From contig NZ_BMQF01000006.1 in NCBI RefSeq assembly GCF_014647975.1, forward strand, positions 248,001-312,000: a DNA stretch of 64,000 bases. Reading direction: 5' to 3'. Shown here piece after piece: positions 33,073 to 41,624 of the stretch. A program made the translations under genes and the position numbers. Under the pieces are notes generated by a model. It saw only the letters and a list, made by a program, of their open reading frames with translations, searched no databases and had not been told where the DNA came from. Within the stretch, counting starts at the first letter, position 1. The number at the start of each line of letters is the position of its first letter. The DNA is from Streptomyces fumigatiscleroticus. GTDB taxonomy: Bacteria; Actinomycetota; Actinomycetes; Streptomycetales; Streptomycetaceae.

Positions 33073-33996
33073 CTACGCGGCCCGGGCACCGGCGTGCTTG
33101 AAGACCTGCTTCCCGTGCCAGAGGGCGTACTCGGGCTCGACGCTGGGACGGCCGGGCCGGGGCCTGGCGACCGGTTGCCCGTGCAGGGCGTCTATGCTCC
33201 GCCCCGCCCCGCTCCGCGCCACGTACAGCCGGGACACCTGGATGCGCAGATCGGGCTGGAGCCCGAGCACGCCGAGATCGAAGAGCGTGTGATGCAGCGA
33301 GCACAAGGCGAGCCCGTTGTCGACGTCGTCCGGCCCGTCCTGGCTGTGCCACCGCACATGGGCGGCCTCCAGTCCCACCGGGTTCCGGCCCAGCGCGCCG
33401 TCGAACCCGCAGAAGGCGCAGGCGTACGCGTAGGCGTGAAGCACCTCTTCGGCGAATCCGGCCCGGCGTTTACGGCGCTTCCTCTCCGCCTGGACGTGCA
33501 CCAGCTCGTCCATCGCGGCCAGGTCCAGGCCGATGGCATCGCATATGGGGGCTTCCAAGGCAGGCGTGAAGTGCTCTTCCAGCAGGAACCTGACGGCCGC
33601 GATCAACACGCCCGGGTCCGCCAGCAGCAGCTCGACCTCGGACCGCAGCCGTCCATGGGCACTCCGTGCCCGGAGCCGGGTACCGCGCTCCTGGGCACCC
33701 GGGCCGATGGCCCGGCCGTCACCGTCTCGCAGGTCCCACAGCTCACGCTCCAGATGCACGAACGGCATGGCCGCCCGCTCACGAGCCCGGTAAGGGCTCG
33801 TCACCGCGGGGCCGAAGTCGTTGATCAGGCGGCTGACCGGTTCCTCCGCTTCGTCGTAGGTCACGGCGGTGCTGCCGGTCGCCGCGAACCTGCCCAGCAG
33901 CCAGAGCACCAACAGCGGCTTGTGCGGCGCACGTCGGCCACCTACCTGGGCGCGCCGCAGTCCGGACAGAGCGCTCATCAGTTCACCACGCGTCAT
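33073..33996 (-). CDS. Phosphorothioate-DNA-binding HNH endonuclease (type IV restriction, ScoMcrA/SprMcrA-like)
   Basis: A 307-aa two-domain protein. The N-terminal part (about 1-140: LRRAQVGGRRAPHKPLLVLW, INDFGP, AMPFVHLERELWDL) resembles the sulfur-binding domain of ScoMcrA-type enzymes, which recognises phosphorothioate-modified DNA. The C-terminal HNH nuclease has CAFCGFDGA, EAAHVRWHSQDGP, VDNGLALCSLHHTLFDLG, with the His-Asn-His residues present. It would cut incoming phosphorothioated (dnd-modified) DNA. ATG 33996 is used; the GTG just before it is possible. It lies 136 bp downstream of brxHI on the same strand and could be read from the BREX operon. Confidence 0.8.
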   Translation of the reverse strand: MTRGELMSALSGLRRAQVGGRRAPHKPLLVLWLLGRFAATGSTAVTYDEAEEPVSRLINDFGPAVTSPYRARERAAMPFVHLERELWDLRDGDGRAIGPGAQERGTRLRARSAHGRLRSEVELLLADPGVLIAAVRFLLEEHFTPALEAPICDAIGLDLAAMDELVHVQAERKRRKRRAGFAEEVLHAYAYACAFCGFDGALGRNPVGLEAAHVRWHSQDGPDDVDNGLALCSLHHTLFDLGVLGLQPDLRIQVSRLYVARSGAGRSIDALHGQPVARPRPGRPSVEPEYALWHGKQVFKHAGARAA

Positions 33997-34132
33997 CACG
34001 GAGCCACCTTGCCATTCAGCCAAGCGGTCGGACGCACGAGGGGCGGTCGCTGTGCAGCCCTGGGCCGGCGGTGCCACCGCATCTGCCGGTGTGGCCACCG
34101 TGAACTGGTGCCCTCCGTGTCACGGCGGCTGG

Positions 34133-36289
34133 TCAACCGGGAAGTTCGGTCTGAAAGAGAACCGAGTCCCGCAGCACAGCCCGTGCCCCGTCGAAATCGG
34201 CGAGCCTCGCGGCGACTGTCGCCACCGCCAGGTGCTGCGGCAGTGCGGCGGAGAATTTCAGTCCGTGCACCGCACGGCGATCGACGTCCGGAAGCACGAG
34301 TGATGCGTCCGCGGCAGCGGTGTCTCGCGCCGCGCACCACATCTCGTACGTCAGGTCCTCGCGCAGCCGCAGGTAACAGTCCGTCGGTCGCTGCACCGGG
34401 TCGGTGACCGTCGGCAGCGCCGCAGCCAGCGTCGCATTGGCACGGTGACCGGCCCAGGTCCACCAGCGCACGTCGTCGCCCATACGGCAGATCAGCGTCC
34501 CGTCCGGCCGAACCATGTCCGGTGCATCGTCCTCCCGCCACTCGGCCAGGCACACCTCCGCGCGGCGGGTCAGCGACACCGGGGGATCGGCGCCGAGAAG
34601 CACTTCGCGCATCGAGCGTGTCAGGGCGTGTGACAGCCCGAGTACCGACCCGCTGGTCCACTTGGCGATGCCGCCGCTGTCGGCCGGCTCGACGAAGACG
34701 CGTCGGCGCCCCCAGTCGATGAAGGTCACCTGCCAACTGCGCCCGGCGAGCAGCAGCCGTCGTGGCCCCGGCCGATCCTCGGTCAGGACGGAAGGGTCCG
34801 TCTGACCGATTTCCATGCGCCCGGCCAGCACAGTGAATTGCGGAGGAGCCGTGAAGGAAGCGGTCAGCTCGATGAAGTGGCGGCGGCCGAAACGGCGCTC
34901 GGCCTCGGGGCCGATGAACAGCATGCCGCCGTCCTCGTCGAGGAAGCCTTCGTCCAGCAGATGGCGTACGACGGGGGCGGCGGAGTGGTCGAAGGGCGGC
35001 AGCCCGTTCCAGATCTGCGGCCATGTACGGTCACCCAGCTTGTGCTGTTGCAGGGTGGCGGCGAGCAGTTGCTGAGCCACCAGGTGACGCGGCTCCGGTG
35101 GCGCAGTCACCGGTTCCACCCAGCCCCGGCCCCAGAGCAGCAGCAGCCCGGCCGCCTGAAGCAGGGCGTCCTTGCGCGTCGCGAGGAACAGGCAGTTGCG
35201 GGTGCTGCCCGGTCGCCGGCCCGTACGCCCGATGCGCTGGAGGAAGGAGGCCACGGTGCGGGGCGAGTCGATCTGGATCACACGGTCCAGGTCGCCTACG
35301 TCGATGCCCAGTTCCAGAGTGGACGTGGAGACGATGACGCAGTCGCGCGCCTCGGCGAACGCCTGCTCGGACCGGGCCCGTTCTTCGGCCGACAGCGAGG
35401 CATGCGAGAGGAACACGGTCACCTCACGGGCCCTCAGTGCCGCACCCAGCTCCTCCACCTGGCGTCGCGATTCGCAGAACACCAGCCGTTTCTCGCCCCG
35501 GTGCAGAGCGGTGATCACTTTTGCGGCGTTGTCGAGGGAGCCCACGTAGTCCAGTTCCACCTCGCCCGGCGGGGGCCCACTCGGCGCGCCGGACGCTGCT
35601 GAGGCGGGGATCGGACCGAGCTCGGGGGCGACGACCTGTCCGGGACGCACTCCTGCGCCGGAGCCTTGGAGCCAGGTGAGCAGTTGTCGCGGGTTGCCCA
35701 CGGTCGCCGACAGCCCGATCCGTTGCAGTGGGCGGCCCGCGACCCGTTGCAGCCGCTCCAGTACGGCGAGCAGATGCCAGCCGCGGTCGTCTCCGGCGAA
35801 GGCGTGCACCTCGTCCACCACGACCGCCCGGACGCTCCCCAGCAGACGGCCGTGGTCGGTCTTCACGCCGATGAGCATGGACTCCAGCGACTCGGGTGTG
35901 GTGAGCAGGATGTCCGGGGGGTCGGTACGGATGCGCCGCCGCTGCGACTCCCGCGTGTCCCCGTGCCAGAGGGCGGCGCGGCGCCCGAGCCACTGCGCAT
36001 AACCGTCGATACGCGTCACCAGGTTGTTGAGCAGCGCTTTGAGAGGGCACAGGTACAGCACGGAGGTGCCGGACCAGCGCTGTTCCGACATGGCCGACAG
36101 CAGCGGCAGGCAGGCGGCCTCCGTCTTGCCGCCCGCGGTCGGGGCGAGGAGTACGGCGTCCTCGCCGTCCATCAGCGGATCGATCGCAGCTCGTTGCAGA
36201 GGACGCAGATCGGGCCAGCCCAGAGTGTTCACCACGTGGTGCAGCACGACTGGGTCGAGTCGGCCGACGGGGTCACCCATCACAGGCAC
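34133..36289 (-). CDS. brxHI: BREX-2 Lhr-like helicase BrxHI
   Basis: A 718-aa superfamily 2 helicase. Motif I is APTAGGKTEA, motif II VVVDEVHAFAGDDRG (DEVH), motif III GLSATVGNP, and the C-terminal helicase domain ends with GIDVGDLDRVIQIDSPRTVASFLQRIGRTGRRPG. The remaining 350 or so residues resemble the Lhr C-terminal region. Together with pglW/X/Y/Z and brxD it completes the gene set of type 2 BREX. GTG 36289 lies 3 bp after the brxD stop; ATG 36280 three codons in is equally possible. The direct role of BrxHI in defence is not established. Confidence 0.88.
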   Translation of the reverse strand: MPVMGDPVGRLDPVVLHHVVNTLGWPDLRPLQRAAIDPLMDGEDAVLLAPTAGGKTEAACLPLLSAMSEQRWSGTSVLYLCPLKALLNNLVTRIDGYAQWLGRRAALWHGDTRESQRRRIRTDPPDILLTTPESLESMLIGVKTDHGRLLGSVRAVVVDEVHAFAGDDRGWHLLAVLERLQRVAGRPLQRIGLSATVGNPRQLLTWLQGSGAGVRPGQVVAPELGPIPASAASGAPSGPPPGEVELDYVGSLDNAAKVITALHRGEKRLVFCESRRQVEELGAALRAREVTVFLSHASLSAEERARSEQAFAEARDCVIVSTSTLELGIDVGDLDRVIQIDSPRTVASFLQRIGRTGRRPGSTRNCLFLATRKDALLQAAGLLLLWGRGWVEPVTAPPEPRHLVAQQLLAATLQQHKLGDRTWPQIWNGLPPFDHSAAPVVRHLLDEGFLDEDGGMLFIGPEAERRFGRRHFIELTASFTAPPQFTVLAGRMEIGQTDPSVLTEDRPGPRRLLLAGRSWQVTFIDWGRRRVFVEPADSGGIAKWTSGSVLGLSHALTRSMREVLLGADPPVSLTRRAEVCLAEWREDDAPDMVRPDGTLICRMGDDVRWWTWAGHRANATLAAALPTVTDPVQRPTDCYLRLREDLTYEMWCAARDTAAADASLVLPDVDRRAVHGLKFSAALPQHLAVATVAARLADFDGARAVLRDSVLFQTELPG

Positions 36290-36292
36290 CCG

Positions 36293-37633
36293 TCACAGAT
36301 CCAGGTCGATGTCGTCGGCCGATGCCGCGGAGTCGGCCGCCAGGTTCCGCTCGACGTCCGTCAGCTCGCTCCCGCTCACCGTCAGCCGGTAGTGCCGTCG
36401 GGGATCGAAGTCGTCGAACTGGTCGATACGGTCAAGGACGTCGCCGACGAGCTTCTTCAGGAAGAGCCGGGGCGCCACCCCGACCCTGCCGCCGAGCGCG
36501 CCACCGACGGCCGTGGCGAGGTCGGCGATGTAGGCGTCGTCCGCGAGGGCGGTGATGCGCTCGGGCGCGTCGGCACCGGCCGCGTACAGATCGCGAATGG
36601 TCACTCCGAGGGCCACCAGCGACTCCGCGGTGAACCCCGGCAGCCGCAGTTGCACAGCCCGTGGGTTGTCGAACCGGGGATCGGCGGTGAAATCGGTGGC
36701 AAGTCGCTGGGCGAGAGGAGCGAGCCGCTGGACGCCCTGCGGTCCGTCGTAGAAGGCGGGGGTGCCGGTGATGACCAGATAGAGGCCGGGGAAGCGGCCC
36801 GAATGAACCTCGTCGATGAGCTGCCGCAGCGCGTTGAGCGCCTTGTCCCGGGCGTCCGACCGGACGCGTTGCAGCGTCTCCACCTCGTCGAGGACGACGA
36901 AGAGCCCCCGGTGCCCGGAGTCCCGAAGCACCGTCAGCAGCCCCTGGAGGAAGCCGAGGGCGCCGAAGTGGTCGAGATCGCCGCGGACCCCGGCGGAGCG
37001 CCGCGCCGCCGCGGCGACGTGGGGCTGGCCGCCGAGCCAGGCCAGAACGGCCGCTGCGGTCGCCTCATCGCCCCGGGCAAGAGCGGAACGATAGCCGCGC
37101 AGAGCCGTGGCGAAGGACGGGGCGTGCCGGGACACCTCGGTGAGCCGGGCGGTCAGCAGCCGGTCCACCTCCTCCGCGAGGTCCTCCTCGCTCGCGCCGG
37201 CCGCGAGAGCGTCCTCCTCCAGCGCGTAGAACCAGGCGTCCACGACGGGCCTGAGTGCGCTCGGCGGGAAGCTCGCGGTGGCGAGGCGCTCGGTCAGACG
37301 CCGGTAGACGGTCTCCAGCCGGTGCAAGGGAGTTTCCGTCTCCGAGACCTGGATCTCCGCCACGGCCATGCCCAGTCGCTTGGCCCGTTCCGCGAGCCAG
37401 CGGGTGAAGAACGTCTTGCCCGATCCGTACTCGCCGCGCACCGCCTTGAACACCGATGCGCCGGAGGCGACGGCCTCCAACTCGGTGTCGAGTGCCTTCT
37501 CGAACCGGTCCAGGCCGGTGGCCAACAGGTCGAGACCGCTCTCGGGTACGGCGCCGCGGCGCAGCGCGTCGACGACCGCGCGTCGACGCGCGGCGGAGGC
37601 GGGTGAGGCTGGTGAGGGGTTGGTCGTACTCAC
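36293..37633 (-). CDS. brxD: BREX-2 ATP-binding protein BrxD
   Basis: A 446-aa AAA-type ATPase. The P-loop VRGEYGSGKTFFTRWLAE is near residue 65, Walker B is GLFVVLDEVETLQRV, and a sensor-like segment YLVITGTPAFYDGPQGVQ follows. This layout and the gene position between pglZ and brxHI identify BrxD of BREX type 2. The GTG start (37633) faces the DUF3800 gene across 105 bp, so its promoter must lie in that gap. A short Ala/Ser/Pro lead precedes the conserved part. Confidence 0.88.
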   Translation of the reverse strand: MSTTNPSPASPASAARRRAVVDALRRGAVPESGLDLLATGLDRFEKALDTELEAVASGASVFKAVRGEYGSGKTFFTRWLAERAKRLGMAVAEIQVSETETPLHRLETVYRRLTERLATASFPPSALRPVVDAWFYALEEDALAAGASEEDLAEEVDRLLTARLTEVSRHAPSFATALRGYRSALARGDEATAAAVLAWLGGQPHVAAAARRSAGVRGDLDHFGALGFLQGLLTVLRDSGHRGLFVVLDEVETLQRVRSDARDKALNALRQLIDEVHSGRFPGLYLVITGTPAFYDGPQGVQRLAPLAQRLATDFTADPRFDNPRAVQLRLPGFTAESLVALGVTIRDLYAAGADAPERITALADDAYIADLATAVGGALGGRVGVAPRLFLKKLVGDVLDRIDQFDDFDPRRHYRLTVSGSELTDVERNLAADSAASADDIDLDL

Positions 37634-37699
37634 CCCATCAGTCTCTCACTGCACAGGACCTCGCAGGCTGGTGTGGCCATGGCAGCGGCACCTCAACAA

Positions 37700-37728
37700 G
37701 TTCCGTACACACGCCTGTTGTGTGGAAC
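37700..37728. promoter_or_regulatory. Imperfect inverted repeat between brxD and the DUF3800 gene
   Basis: GTTCCGTACACA near the left end and TGTGTGGAAC at the right end are inverted copies (the left arm has two extra bases). They lie in the divergent 105-bp gap just before the DUF3800 GTG. This is a plausible shared operator; no regulator can be named. Confidence 0.25.
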
Positions 37729-37738
37729 ACTCGGCGCC

Positions 37739-38485
37739 GTGTTGCTGACCTACGTCGATGAGTCGTACGACCGGGACCGTTACTGGATGGTCGCCCTGGT
37801 CGTCGCCGAGCGGCATCTCCGGCCGCTGCACCTGGCCCTCGACTCGGTCGTCCGCAAGGCCGCGGACAGCTATCCGGTCGAGGCCGACGCCGAACTGCAC
37901 GGCCATGCGCTGGTGCACGCCAGGGACGACTGGCGGCGGATGGGCGAGAAGGGCAGCAACATGATCCGCGCCCGGATAGGCGTGTACGCGGATGCCATGA
38001 AGGCGATCGCCGCACATGAGGTGAGTGTGATCGTGCGTGGGCTGGACCTGTCGGCCCACCGTTCCCTGCCGTCGGTGGAGCGGGACGCCGGTGCGTCGCC
38101 TCACCGGATCGTGCTGAGGCAGTTGCTGGAGCAGATCTGCGATCACGTGCAGGCACGTGAGGAACTGGCCCTGGTGATCGCGGACGAGATCGACGGCGCC
38201 GACGACCACCGGCGGCACTTCCGTGACTACCAGATCGAGGGGACGGGCGGCAGCCTCAGCAGCACGCTGCCCTGTCTGGTCGACACCATCCACTTCGCGC
38301 CGTCGAAAGCGAGCCGTCTGCTGCAAGCCGCGGACCTGATCGCCTACCTGCACCGCCGGCTGGTCAGCGGGCAGGACAGCGATCCGCGGGCCCGCAAGGC
38401 GAACGAGAAGCTGTGGTCGTTCGTGGCGCCGCGCGTCGTCCACCAGCACTGCTGGGTCCCGGAGCATCCGCTGCCCGGCCGCTGA
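37739..38485 (+). CDS. DUF3800 family protein (RNase H-like fold predicted)
   Basis: A 248-aa protein beginning LLTYVDESYD, the DUF3800 hallmark, with a second acidic cluster VIADEIDGADDH near residues 147-158. It ends with the family block SRLLQAADLIAYLHRRL. DUF3800 is predicted to have an RNase H-like nuclease fold with catalytic acids, and members often occur in defence islands. The start is GTG 37739; the frame is open further upstream but only the GTG gives the hallmark N-terminus. It is on the opposite strand to the BREX genes around it and is followed by two strong hairpins. Confidence 0.85.
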   Translation: MLLTYVDESYDRDRYWMVALVVAERHLRPLHLALDSVVRKAADSYPVEADAELHGHALVHARDDWRRMGEKGSNMIRARIGVYADAMKAIAAHEVSVIVRGLDLSAHRSLPSVERDAGASPHRIVLRQLLEQICDHVQAREELALVIADEIDGADDHRRHFRDYQIEGTGGSLSSTLPCLVDTIHFAPSKASRLLQAADLIAYLHRRLVSGQDSDPRARKANEKLWSFVAPRVVHQHCWVPEHPLPGR

Positions 38486-38517
38486 CGCTGCTGCCGAGCG
38501 AGACCGGGCCAGCACAA

Positions 38518-38544
38518 AGGCCCCGCACTTACCCTGCGGGGCCT
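38518..38544 (+). terminator. Terminator after the DUF3800 gene
   Basis: AGGCCCCGCA and TGCGGGGCCT form a perfect 10-bp stem with a 7-nt loop (CTTACCC). It lies 33 bp after the DUF3800 stop; A-rich sequence precedes it on the plus strand, so it can also serve the minus strand. Confidence 0.85.
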
Positions 38545-38592
38545 GAGGCGAACCGGGCGTCGATCTCTGTGACGTCCCTGTAGCCGAGGCTA

Positions 38593-38623
38593 GCACGGCA
38601 TCCCGCCGGACGGGATGCCGTGC
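38593..38623 (-). terminator. Terminator after pglZ
   Basis: GCACGGCATCCCG and CGGGATGCCGTGC form a perfect 13-bp stem with loop CCGGA, 20 bp past the pglZ stop (38643). With the hairpin at 38518 it insulates the convergent DUF3800 and pglYZ transcripts. Confidence 0.85.
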
Positions 38624-38642
38624 ACCGAACCCCGTACGCCTG

Positions 38643-41624
38643 TCAGGCGAGCCCGAACTGTTCCCGCAGCAGCCCGGCGTGCAGACGCACCGTACGGCCG
38701 TCCGGCAGGGTCTCCAGAACCTGCACGCCGTCGTAGTTGAGCAGCTGCCGCAGTACGGCGGCGAAGCCGTCCGCCCGGCCTGTCGGGTGTCCGACGCGCT
38801 GGGCCAGCGCCGTGACGGGCAGAGTGCCGCCCGCGTCGATGAGAGCGGCGACCGCCTTCTGGAACTTGGCCATCTCCCGTTCCTGCGGTCTGCGGGCGAG
38901 GAGCTCGGCCTGGCTCCGCAACGCATCCGAGGCGAAGAGCTGCGCGACGAGGGCGTCCGCAGGACGGCCCCGGTCCTGCGCTGCTTGGAGTTCCGCCCCC
39001 TGGGACGGCTCCGGCGCAGCGGGGGAAGCCGGAACCTCGGCCACATCGAAGAGGGAGTCGTGCGTCTCCGCCAGCTCCACCTGGGTCTTCGACGGCTTGG
39101 ACCGGGACTGTTTCTTCCCCGGCCCCGACGGTGCTGCCTCCTGCCGTTCCACGGCGGCCACCGGCGCCGGCCCGTCCAGCTGCCACCAGCCCGGCTGCTG
39201 GTCGCCCAGCTCCCGCCAGTCCCGTGGGGGCGTCGCACCGAACCGCAGGAAGGCGAGGACCGGGATGGCGACCTCGGCGGGGGACGCCCCACCGTGGTAG
39301 CCCGCCTTCAGGGCCGTGTAGCGGGAGTCGGCGTCCCACAGAGCGACGATCGATGCACCGGGTTCCGGCCACACCACCCGGGGACCGGTGAGCTCGATCT
39401 CGGCGTCGCCCAGGGGTCCGCCGGGCGTGCGGTGCCGCGCGGAACCGGGCGAGGTGGCCTCGACCTTGGTGCCGTGCCGGTCCACCACATGTCCGTGGTC
39501 GCTGGTGACGAGGACGGCCATGCCCTGCGCGGCGGCGACGCGCAGCAGGTCGGACAGGCCCGGGACGTGGTGCGGCCGCCAGGAGCCGTCGCCGAGCTTC
39601 TGCTCCTTGGCCAGCCGGTCGTCGATGGCGTTCAGCACCACCGCGACATGGGTGCGCCCGTCGGCGAGGGCCTCGGTCAGGGCCGGGCCGAAGGTGTCCC
39701 CGGCGGTGTCGGCCCGCAGGTCGTCCTTGTGGAAGACCGCCGCCGGAGCCCCGCCCCACAGTTTCAGCGTGGGGAACAGCCGCTTCTCGTCGGCCTGGGA
39801 GCCCCTCGTCAGCGTGCCCGTCAGCAACGAGGTGCGGGAGACGGCGGTGAGCGTCGGCAGGGCGGCGGCCACGGCGCGGCGCCGCGGCGGTCCGTCGTCC
39901 TTCACCGGGTCGAACTCCGCCCAGGACCCCCGCAGCTCCTCGGCCAGCTCGGTGGCGATGGCCGCGCTCATCCCGTCCAGTACGAGGAGCAGGACGCGCC
40001 GGGACTCCCCGCCCCGCACCACGGGCTTCACGACCCGGTCGAGGAAGTTCTCCACCGTGAGCATGGAGCCCGGCGCCTGGCCGGCCGCGGTGGACGTGGC
40101 CAGGGTGCGGGCGAAGTTCCGGTCGATCTCGTGCCGCCGTTCCCGGACCCGCACGGCGAGTGCGTCGTACGCCGCCTTCAGGACGGGATCGGGGTCGCCG
40201 CCCGCTTCGATGTGCTCCAACGCCTGGTCGGTCCAGCCGGTCTCGGCGACGTGGCGCTGAATGCCGGCGGCCACCGTCGGGCAGTCGACGGCCGGATCGG
40301 CGGCCAGCCAGCGGGTCAGCCGCCAGGCCATCAGGACCCGCCCGATGCGGACGCGGGTGTCCGGACCGTCGGCACGCCGGTGACCTTGCAGAGCCTCCAC
40401 GGCCCCGGCGATCGCGTCGGCCCCGCCGGACCGCAGCGCGTGCCCCACAGCGGTGAAGCGCGCCTCCAGGCCCGCGGGCAGCACCGGGCTGGTCCGCGCC
40501 GCCGTCTCCGCTCCGAACTGCCGCGCCAGGGCGGAGGCCCGCTCCAGCACGGTGTCACTGAGGCGCCGTGCCTCGCGTGCCTCGTCGGCCGCGACACCCG
40601 CACCGCGCGCAGCGGTGGTGAGCAGGACGGACACGTACTCCTCGCAGGCCCGCCCGAACGACGAGGCCAGGGCGTCGAACTCCTCGCCGGTCGCGGGCAG
40701 GTGCTCCCCGAACCAGCGCTCGGCACGGCCCCGCGCCCGGTAGGTGTCGGCGTCGGCGGACGCGTGCTGCCACAGCGTGGCGCACACCAGCCCGTAGGCG
40801 ACCGCGTCGGCCCCGTGCTCGGCGTCGACGAGGGCGAGGAGCGCCCGTCCGGCGAGGCCCGCCTGGTCCTGTTCGCCGAGGAACGCGGCGATGCCCCGCC
40901 GCTCGGGACCGCGCAGCGCCGTCAGCCGCTCCGGCCCGCCCGGAGTCAGGGACCACGCGAGCAGCGAGTGGACGTCGAGGGCACCGCCCGGCCGGGGCAC
41001 CGGCGACAGATCGGCGTCGGCCGCGTACGCCCCGAGCCTCAGCCGCCGCTGGGCGAGGGCGGACAGGGCCGTGAGCCGGGAGAGCATGGTGCCCGAGACC
41101 GGTGGCCAGCCGCCGGGCGGCGTGGCGTCCAGCAGGGCCTCGGCGGCCCAGCCCGCGGCCCTGAGCCGGGGGTCGACCTGCCCGGCGCCGAACGCCTCGC
41201 GCACCACGTCCCAGCTGTCGACGGTGTCGATGCGCTGCTTGTGGGCACGGGCCAGGATCGCCGGGTCGAGCTCGCTCTGTTCCCGGTCGGTGAGCACCAC
41301 CAGCACGCGCGGTCCGGCGGGACCGCCGGCCCCGCCCCCGTCCGTCGTCCCTTCCGCGAGCAGGTGGTCAAGGACCAGTTCGTGCACGGCGAGCGGCGAC
41401 GGCGCCGCCGCGACACGGGCCGTGTACCCGTCGCCCCATACGGGCTCGGCCGGCCCGTCCCAGACGGGTGCGGACCTCAGCAGGACCACGCGCCGCCGGT
41501 CCTCGCCGCGCAGCGAGGCGGCGAGCGACGTCTGCGACGACAGGTACTGGGTGACGGTCGCCGGGTTCAGCGGTACGGCGACCCCGGCGGACGCGGTGGC
41601 GTCGGCAGTGGTGACAGTGCTCAT
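38643..41624 (-). CDS. pglZ: BREX-2 phosphatase-domain protein PglZ
   Basis: A 993-aa protein with a PglZ (alkaline-phosphatase-superfamily) core. The metal-binding segments are RVLLLVLDGMSAAIATEL (Asp near residue 549) and VLVTSDHGHVVDRHG (near 708). A long N-terminal helical region and a Lys/Ser-rich linker (KKQSRSKPSKTQ) precede a C-terminal winged-helix-like piece (LAQRVGHPTGRADGFAAVLRQLLNYDGVQVLE). PglZ is required for phage growth limitation in the S. coelicolor model. The ATG overlaps the pglY stop by 4 bp, so pglY and pglZ are co-translated. Confidence 0.93.
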   Translation of the reverse strand: MSTVTTADATASAGVAVPLNPATVTQYLSSQTSLAASLRGEDRRRVVLLRSAPVWDGPAEPVWGDGYTARVAAAPSPLAVHELVLDHLLAEGTTDGGGAGGPAGPRVLVVLTDREQSELDPAILARAHKQRIDTVDSWDVVREAFGAGQVDPRLRAAGWAAEALLDATPPGGWPPVSGTMLSRLTALSALAQRRLRLGAYAADADLSPVPRPGGALDVHSLLAWSLTPGGPERLTALRGPERRGIAAFLGEQDQAGLAGRALLALVDAEHGADAVAYGLVCATLWQHASADADTYRARGRAERWFGEHLPATGEEFDALASSFGRACEEYVSVLLTTAARGAGVAADEAREARRLSDTVLERASALARQFGAETAARTSPVLPAGLEARFTAVGHALRSGGADAIAGAVEALQGHRRADGPDTRVRIGRVLMAWRLTRWLAADPAVDCPTVAAGIQRHVAETGWTDQALEHIEAGGDPDPVLKAAYDALAVRVRERRHEIDRNFARTLATSTAAGQAPGSMLTVENFLDRVVKPVVRGGESRRVLLLVLDGMSAAIATELAEELRGSWAEFDPVKDDGPPRRRAVAAALPTLTAVSRTSLLTGTLTRGSQADEKRLFPTLKLWGGAPAAVFHKDDLRADTAGDTFGPALTEALADGRTHVAVVLNAIDDRLAKEQKLGDGSWRPHHVPGLSDLLRVAAAQGMAVLVTSDHGHVVDRHGTKVEATSPGSARHRTPGGPLGDAEIELTGPRVVWPEPGASIVALWDADSRYTALKAGYHGGASPAEVAIPVLAFLRFGATPPRDWRELGDQQPGWWQLDGPAPVAAVERQEAAPSGPGKKQSRSKPSKTQVELAETHDSLFDVAEVPASPAAPEPSQGAELQAAQDRGRPADALVAQLFASDALRSQAELLARRPQEREMAKFQKAVAALIDAGGTLPVTALAQRVGHPTGRADGFAAVLRQLLNYDGVQVLETLPDGRTVRLHAGLLREQFGLA

